A DNA stretch of 64,000 nucleotides, from positions 40,859-104,858 of the forward strand of contig KN880507.1 of the NCBI GenBank assembly GCA_000934385.1, read 5' to 3'. Below are positions 57,046 to 64,000 of the stretch, one piece after another. The translations under genes and the position numbers were made by a program. Within the stretch, counting starts at the first letter, position 1; each line of letters opens with the position of its first letter. The notes under the pieces were generated by a model. That model worked only from the letters and a program-made list of their open reading frames with translations. It ran no database searches and had not been told where the DNA came from. This DNA is from Cylindrobasidium torrendii FP15055 ss-10. Taxonomy: Eukaryota; Basidiomycota; Agaricomycetes; Agaricales; Physalacriaceae.

Positions 57046-59043
57046 ATGAATTCGCCGTCTCTAGAGCATTTAAAGGCGCGTAATAGACGCCATGGTGTAT
57101 TGTTGACCCATCTTAGACGGAACACAGACTGCAGCGCTAGCGGGTTCGTTGGAAGCACTACAAGAACTCGAGGGGCTCTTGGAAACCAAGAAAATATCTT
57201 TTCATCAAATGAGCGACGAATTTCTCAAGTCGAGAACTCCCAAACCAGGCTCATCTGACTCTGGAATCCTCGGAGTACCGGCGATGCTGTCCTGGCTCAC
57301 AATTCTGTCGTGCGCGCTGGAAGATCGGGGCATCACAGAGAGCCCCTCCTTTGCGGGTATGACCACTCCTCTATGGAAGAACATTTGTGGGTGTATGCGT
57401 TCTCTCATATCATATTCCGAAATCTTGGATGGCTCTGCCATTCCCGCTCGCCCAGATATCGCCCTCGCTTTTGAACGCGCCATCAACGCAGTATTTTCAT
57501 CGCATACGATGGCGGATTACGTACTCCTGCGCGCTCCAACGACAGTCGCGGAGCCGTTATTCAACGATATTTTCTCTGTGTGGTGTCGTTATTCTGCGGC
57601 ACAGATTTTCGCACGCCCGGCTACGATGGCCACACAACTCACCAAGATAGCATATCGGACAGTCGGTCCCGCCACTATGGGCTTGGACATTGGCGACATG
57701 GATAGTATACCTGAGAAATTCTTTCTCAAAGAAGATATGAGCACGTTGGCCAGCGCACTGATCGTCGCGTGCAAGTCTTTACTGGACGACGAAGATATTC
57801 TCTACATGGCGGACGTTCATTTTCTTGTCCTGTGGCTTCTTTCATGTATTCGGACCAGTAACATCGAATTCTTTCTATTCAAAAAAGGGGCGGTATCATG
57901 CATTGTTCGTCTCTTGAAGCGCCATTCCTCTCGCCGCACTCGTACTTCAAGATTCGGCTGTATACAGGCGCTCCGGCATGACGGATGGATGATTGACGCA
58001 GTGCAAAAGGTGTTGAACGACTTCTTGTGCCAAGGCTACGTCGCACGGTACGATGCTCTGAATGCAGGCCTTCTTCAAGCGCTCGTTGGTGCGGAGCTCA
58101 TGCCCAATTTGAAGCTTCATAGCCGGATCACCAGCATGGCCGTGAGCGAGGCGCACATATGTACCCAGCTCATTCCTTTTCTTGTGTGGCCATCAGTGCG
58201 CAAGGCCTGTGCAAGGCAGCTTCGTGCTATACACGCGAGCGGGGTACGACAAAGACTTGATGCACAAAGGCCGTTGGCGCTGGCATTAAACCGTCTGGAA
58301 GCAGCTGTGGAAGCCTTAGGGGCGGAGATGCGCCATTTCAAGCAGTCTTACATGCTTCGATGTGAAAATGAGGCGGTGTGTATCATGCTTTCCTCTTCCT
58401 TGCCTTCTCGACGCTTGACTTACAGTAATAACAGTGCCCGAACCCTTCTAAAGATAAATGCTTATACCGATGCACGGGATGCTATCAGTATTATTTCTGC
58501 TCTAAGCTATGCCAACGTGAAGTATGGAGAACTAGACATCGAGACCTTTGTAGGTCGTATCAAGAGTGTAGTTCGGCCGGTGCGTCTGGGATTCAGCCGC
58601 GACGTCAGCGGCAGTACTGACAGGTGTGTCTAGCCCTAGGCCTAAGCTTGAATGAGAGCATGCCGCTACGAGACGGAGATACGGAGTTTCTCGTTTATCT
58701 TGTCTGCCGGGACATACGCGACCGCACAGAGGAGATCAATGAGATGCTCAAAACGCATAATTCTGCGCTTGATCATACGGAACCCCCAGCCTTATGGCTA
58801 AATTACCACAATTACGCCGAAAACCAGCGCGCGGAACTCGCCCTCATGAGCAGGGTGGAAACGAGGAACAGAATGGGACTCGGTGACCAACCTGGGACGC
58901 GAACATGCTTGGAGGAGGAGGTCAATGGTCCTGTTCCAGTCATGATTCTTGCGCCTTATAATGGAGCTTCGAATGACCCAAGAGATGTCAAACTATGCCA
59001 ATCCTACTATTACATTCTCAAGTTTCCCAACCTCACAGTATGA
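57046..59043 (+). CDS. MYND zinc-finger protein, tandem array gene 1
   Basis: Exons 57046-57075, 57128-58375, 58435-58579, 58634-59043; 610 aa. First exon MNSPSLEHLK is followed by an intron with a GC donor (AAG|GCGCGT); genes 2 and 3 have GT. Residues 10-425 are an alpha-helical region (LEALQELEGLLETKK, LWKNICGCMRSLI, FLFKKGAVSCIVRLLKR), possibly ARM/HEAT-like. Then a MYND finger spread over two exons: CENEACPNPSKDKCLYRC, CYQYYFCSKLCQREVW, HRDLC, with all zinc ligands present. A C-terminal domain follows (LRDGDTEFLVYLVCRDIRD, MILAPYNGASNDPRD). MYND fingers mediate protein-protein contacts. It is the most diverged of the three. Confidence 0.87.
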
Positions 59044-59449
59044 TTGCGCTATGTATGTACGCTTGACAGACCCCGTATTTTTGCTATTGGCGTGAAGTCG
59101 CTTTGTGGCTTCAGCCTAGCTCCATCCCTCGTTATAGGCCACCCATTACAGTACATGCAAAGACTCTCAACATCCTGAGCTTTTTTTACGCCAACGGTGT
59201 GAAATCTAGGCGTGTACACCGTGCTATTTCATCGTTTCGTACAAGCTGCCGGCTAGTTCGTCGCCTCTCACGCCTGAGTTTGCATACTCACGCGCATGAT
59301 CTAGCAGAACAATCGCTTGTATGTCATCATACGTACGCACGAATAAGCATCGTTCCTCAAAGACTTGAAAGAGAAAGTGATCGGTGCAGTACGGGCCGAA
59401 GACCGAGTCACATTTTCAGTCTCTTACCACCACCTCTCATGCCACGGTT
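59044..59449. other. Spacer between array genes 1 and 2
   Basis: No gene. Its last 60 bases resemble the upstream regions of the other two array genes. Confidence 0.45.
59421..59432 (+). promoter_or_regulatory. Conserved leader motif CTCTTACCACCA, array gene 2
   Basis: Ends 17 nt before the ATG at 59450, preceded by a block (TACGGGCCGA...) shared with gene 3. Confidence 0.5.
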
Positions 59450-61433
59450 ATGAAGGCGGGATTTCTGGAGAAATTGCAGGTAAGAAAATGTACGTGAGAC
59501 GTGACAAGCACCCTCTCATACGGACGATAGACCGCAGCGCTAGCGGGGTCGTTGGCAGCGCTATATGAGCTCGAAGGCCTTGTAGAAACCAAGCAAATCT
59601 CCTTTCAGCAAGTGAAGAACACTTTTCTCGCGTTGGATACGACTGCAATCAGCAATCTCGGGGGTGGAACGTCTGCACTACCTGCGGTGTTGTCTTGTCT
59701 AGCAGTTTTGTCGTGCGCGCTGGAAGACGGGAGCACCGCAAGCACTTCCTTCGCGGAAATGACCCCTTCACTATGGACGGCCATCTGCGGATGTATCGGC
59801 TTTCTCATAGCTCATCCATCGGTCTTGAACGGCTCCGTCAAGCCCGCCCGTCCAGATGTTGGCTTCGCTATCGAACGCGCCATTGATGCAGCACATTCTT
59901 CGCCCCAGATGAGCGATTATGTCTATTACCGCGCGCCAAAAGCAGACGCACTGCCTATATTTCCCAGCCTTTTCTCGCTCTGGTGTCGTTATTCTGCAGC
60001 AGGCGCGTTCTCACGCCCGGGAAGGCTGATCTCGCAGCTCCTGGCATTAGCAACCGGGACACTGGAAAAGGACTCAGATAATACGGTTCCCCGTACGATC
60101 TTGATACCTTGGCATGAAAGCCTGTTTGCCAACGAAGATACGGACACATTGGCCAGCGCATTGATCGCCATGTGCATCTCTACACTGAACGACTCGGACA
60201 AAAACGCTCTCAACAAAATGGAAGTCCATATGTTTGTCACACTGCTCCTCTCGATCGTCAGAAATCATGACATGATGACTGCGCTGTTCGAGAAAGGGGC
60301 AATACCGTTTATTGTGCGCCTCTTGAAGCGGTTTTCTTCTCGCCGCACCCGCATGTCAAATGTAAACGGCAACTTCGTCATGGATGGGACCAGTGACGAA
60401 AACGTGAGCCAGACATTGCAAGCATTTCTGAGCGACTTGCTCTCGCCATGGGGATACGTCGGATGGCCTGCTGCTCTGGATGCGGGGCTTCTTCAAGCGA
60501 TTGTTGGTGCAGAGGTCATGTACATGGGTTGTGATGAATCTCACGACATAGAATGCTTCCACTACGTTGAAGGAGAGACACTCTGCATCCAGCTACTTCC
60601 ATTCCTTATGTGGCCATCGGTGCGCCGGGCCTGCCAGCGGCAGTTTCGTGCTCTTGGTATCAGCGGTGCACGGCAGGGCCTCGGCCCAAATAGTCCGCTG
60701 GCGCAGGTGCTGAACCGCCTAGAGGTGACCGTCAATACGCTCGGTGTGGAGATGCACGATTTCAAGATGCACAGCATCTCTCAATGTTCAAACGAAAAGG
60801 CAAGCCCTGCTTACACTCGCTGACTATACGCTGACAAGTCACAAAACGTTAGTGTCTGAGCACTCGATGCACGTATCGCTGTTCAATCTGCTACCAGGAG
60901 TATTATTGCTCCAAGCTATGCCAACGCGAGGCGTGGAGAGCTGGACATCGTGTCTCTTGTGAGACGCGTCTAGAGTACCGTACAAACTGTGCGTCCTTTT
61001 GCAATACGATTACTGCCAGTACTGATGGGTGCGATTAGCCATCAATCCGGCAATTCGACCTGAGGACACGCAGCACCTCCTGTATCTGGCCATCCAGGCC
61101 GCACGTACGAACACAGCGAAAATCGAGAAGATGCTCGAAGATCATTTCGCCAACCGAGACGACGTAGCAAATCCAGTTATCTGGATCGATTTTCACAAGT
61201 ATGCCGAGACCCACCGTGCTGTGGCCACTCTGATGAGTCGAACGGAAACGATAACGAGGGCCGGCTGGGAAATACCAGAACCTGGAGAGCAAACGCCCTT
61301 GGACGGCAAGTACCCAGCCGTCATGGTTCTCGCTCCTTATTCTGGGACGTCGAATGACCCAAGAGACTACGAAACGAACGAACCTTGCTGCTACATTGTT
61401 ACGTATAACTTTCGCTCTCTGCTTTACCGGTAG
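59450..61433 (+). CDS. MYND zinc-finger protein, tandem array gene 2
   Basis: Exons 59450-59479, 59531-60799, 60853-60988, 61039-61433; 609 aa. Starts MKAGFLEKLQ. The helical region contains LAALYELEGLVETKQISF, LWTAICGCIGFLIAHPSVLNG, IPWHESLFANEDTDTLASALI and LFEKGAIPFIVRLLKRFSSRR. The MYND finger reads CSNEKC, RCTYRCSICYQEYYCSKLCQRE, GHRVSC. The intron just before the second finger half starts GCAAGC, a GC-AG intron, where gene 3 has GTGAGC. C-terminal domain: IRPEDTQHLLYLAIQAARTN, WIDFHKYAETHRA, VMVLAPYSGTSNDPRDYE. Much closer to gene 3 than to gene 1. Likely an adaptor; partners unknown. Confidence 0.9.
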
Positions 61434-62042
61434 ATATGTGGTGGGCACGATTTCGCAGTACTACGATTTGCATTTGCCAATATGTGACAAACCTTCTGAG
61501 ACTTCACAACTTAGGTGCGCGCTCGAGACCGTCGGTTTTGGTAAAGATGTGGGAGCCTCTTCCTGTCTCGAATGTAAAATGCTTTATCTCGAAAGCAACA
61601 ATATATGTCAATATTCCATTATCCTACACTCGCCGCCTCTACAGAACTGTAGAAATATTCTGGGGCGGGATCTGCCGGCTCGTTCACACGACACTAGAAA
61701 GTACGATTTGCCAGCGCAACGTATGGGGAAAGGGAGAAATATTCGGCATGCGAGTAGACCGCTTGAGCAGCCTTGTTTCGAGATTCATGCAAGAGATGCG
61801 AGCAGAAGGAAACATCATAGTGGACGAACGATCACACCGGTTCACACACTGTTCACACGGAGAGGGCGCGACGGACCATCAAGCTGTATTTATACATACT
61901 TCCAAATATATCTATTTAGCATTCCTCACTGGTCTCCCATAAAATGTATACGCCCAAAACCATCGTTGCTCAAAAGCAATCAGGACAGTACGGGCCGATC
62001 GAACCACGTTTTGGTCTCTTACCACCATCTCATATCGCGGTT
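61434..62042. other. Spacer between array genes 2 and 3
   Basis: No gene supported. An open frame of 168 codons (61436-61942) lacks any family feature and is not repeated in the other spacer. Confidence 0.4.
62016..62027 (+). promoter_or_regulatory. Conserved leader motif CTCTTACCACCA, array gene 3
   Basis: Ends 15 nt before the ATG at 62043. Confidence 0.5.
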
Positions 62043-64000
62043 ATGAAGACGGGATCTCTGGAGAAGTTACAGGTAAACAATGCTCGTAATATGCGATAAG
62101 CACCTTCTCATATGGACGATAGACCGCAGCGCTAGAGGGTTCGTTGGCAGCGCTGCACGAGCTCGAAGGGCTCGTGGAAACCAAGCAAGTCTCCTTCCAG
62201 CAAGTGAAGAACACTTTTCTCGCATTAGGGACGAATTTAAACAAGTCTCTGGGAAGCGATACGCCCGGGGTACCTGCGACACTGTCTTGTCTAGCAGTTT
62301 TGACGTGCGGGCTAGAGGACGGGAGTACTGCGAGCACTTCCTTCGCGGACATGACCCCTTCACTATGGACGGCCATCTGCGAATGTATCGGATTTCTTCT
62401 AGACCATCCCTCGGTCTCGAACGGCTCCGTCATGCCCGCCCACGCAGATGTTGCCTTCGCTATCGAACGCGCTATTGATGCGGCATACTCTTCGCCTCAG
62501 ATGAACGATTATGCCAATCACCGCGCGCCAAAAGGAGTCACTCTGCTTATTTTCCCCAGCCTTTTCTCTGTATGGTGTAAGTATTCTGCAGCAAGCGCTT
62601 TTGCACGCCCGGGAAGGCTTCTTTCGCAACTTCAGAGCTTAGCAGCCGGAACATTGGAAAAGGGCCCGGACAATACGGTTCCTCCGGCGATCTTGATACC
62701 TTGGCACGAAAGTATGTTTGCCAACGAAGATAGGGACACATTGGCCAGTGCATCGATCGCCATGTGCATCTCTATACTGGACGACTCGGACAATAGTGTT
62801 CTCATTAAAGCGGACGTCCATACCTTTCTCTTACTGGTCCTCTCAACCATCCATAGTCACAACATAAGGACCGCGCTGTTCGAGAAAGGGGCAATACCGT
62901 TTATCGTGCGCCTCTTGAAGCGCTTTACTTCTCGTCGCACTCGTATGTCGAACGTCAATGGCAACTCCGTCATTGTTGGCAACTCTGATGATGCAATTCT
63001 CAAGACGTTACCAGCATTTCTGCGCCACTTACTCTCTGAAGGATACGTCGGATGGCCTGCTGCATTGGACGCAGGGCTTCTTCAAGCGATCGTTGGTGCA
63101 GAGGTCATGTACAAGGGAACCGATAGGTCTCATGACACAGACCGCCTCAACTACGTTGTAGGAGAGACGCTCTGCATCCAGCTACTTCCATTTCTCGTGT
63201 GGCCATCGGTGCGCAGGGCCTGCGAGCGACAGATTCGTGCCCTTGGTATCAGCGGTGCACGACAGGGCCTTGGCCCAGATAGTCCACTAGCGCATGTGTT
63301 GGACCGCGTTGAGGCAATTGCCGACGCAATGGGTGTGGAGGAGCACAATTTCAAGACGCTCGTCACCTCTCGATGTTCAAACAAGAAGGTGAGCTTGTTT
63401 GCATTTTCCATCAGTCATCGTCCGACGTAGAACGTCAGTGTCCGAAGTCGGCAGTCCGGTGCACATATCGCTGTCCAATCTGCTACCAGGAGTATTATTG
63501 CTCCATGCAATGCCAACGCGAGTCGTGGAGAGCTGGACATCGAGTCCCTTGTGAGAGGTTTTCAAAGTTCCGTACGAGCTGTGCGTCTTTTTGCGATACC
63601 ACTCCTGCATCAGTACTGACAGGTATGATCAGCCATTAATGTGGAAATCCGGCGTGGGGACGCACAGCACCTCATTCATCTGTCCGCTAAAGCCATACAG
63701 GCGAACATAACGAAGATCGAAAAGATGCTCGAAGAGCATTTTGCGCGCACGCATCACGATGATGCAGCAAATCCAGTCATCTGTATAGACTTTCACAAGT
63801 ATGCTGAGACTCAGCGCGCCGAAGTCATTCTCATGAGCAGAGCGGAAACATTCACAACGGCGGGCTGGAAAATGCCGAACCCTGGAGAGAAAACGCTCTT
63901 AGATTACGAGTCTCCAGCCATTGTCGTTTTTGCTCCGTATTCTGGTACTTCGAAAGATTCAAGAGACTACGAAACGAATAAACCTTGCTGCTACATTGTT
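62043..64000 (+). CDS. MYND zinc-finger protein, tandem array gene 3 (3' end outside window)
   Basis: Exons 62043-62072, 62123-63388, 63439-63580, 63633 to beyond 64000. Starts MKTGSLEKLQ. Helical region as in gene 2 (LAALHELEGLVETKQVSF, LWTAICECIGFLLDHPSVSNG, LFEKGAIPFIVRLLKRFTSRR). MYND finger: CSNKKC, RCTYRCPICYQEYYCSMQCQRE, AGHRVPC. C-terminal domain: RRGDAQHLIHLSAKAIQANI, ICIDFHKYAETQRAE, AIVVFAPYSGTSKDSRDYE, cut by the window edge about where gene 2 has 10 residues left. An apparent stop near 63625 lies in the last intron once the acceptor ATCAG at 63632 is used; the equivalent acceptors in genes 1 and 2 agree. Confidence 0.9.

Noticed and set aside
63610..63632. Stop codon breaking MYND gene 3
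   Set aside because: It falls inside the last intron when the acceptor at 63631-63632 is used, as the aligned acceptors in genes 1 and 2 require.
1..64000. CRISPR arrays, bacterial operons or prophage
   Set aside because: The sequence is eukaryotic with spliceosomal introns; no regularly spaced identical repeats were seen.

Overview
The window reads as nuclear DNA of a basidiomycete fungus, probably an agaricomycete such as a polypore (inference). Genes are dense, split by many 45-65 bp GT-AG introns and sometimes by very short exons, and often preceded by a TATA box. Several families are typical of that group: a DUF6534-like membrane protein, MYND-finger expansions, a MATA-type HMG-box protein and a basidiomycete-type P450. 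Exon boundaries below were worked out by hand from splice consensus, reading phase and comparison of paralogues inside the window.

Layout. 0-9.6 kb is an accessory, duplicated region: the 3' part of a type-B carboxylesterase, a small acidic protein, two diverged copies of an unrecognised gene (helical middle, PY motif near the C terminus) and, between them, a decayed P450. 9.6-24 kb is gene-poor apart from a three-repeat Myb protein at 15.3-16.4 kb. 24-35 kb carries an HMG-box regulator, a glutathione transferase, a second copy of the small acidic protein beside an intact P450, and a three-finger C2H2 protein. 35-38 kb holds a 4-coumarate-CoA-ligase-like enzyme with a peroxisomal signal, flanked by two identical tRNA-Gln(CTG) genes in opposite orientation. 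38-45 kb has a small unknown gene, a tandem pair of unknown probably nuclear proteins, a lactonase-type beta-propeller and the DUF6534-like gene. 45.6-50.5 kb is the exoribonuclease XRN1, followed by an intron-containing tRNA-Arg(CCG) and five small genes of unknown function. 57-64 kb is a tandem array of three MYND-finger paralogues; the third runs off the window.

How they relate. No single pathway is evident. Carboxylesterase, P450s, GST and acyl-CoA ligase are all detoxification or secondary-metabolism types, but they are interleaved with regulators and housekeeping genes, so this is not claimed as a cluster. The strongest theme is recent duplication and decay: five paralogue sets sit in 64 kb, and comparing copies exposes splice-site changes (three probable GC-AG introns, one lost acceptor), a pseudogene and a 205-bp block far more conserved than the genes beside it.
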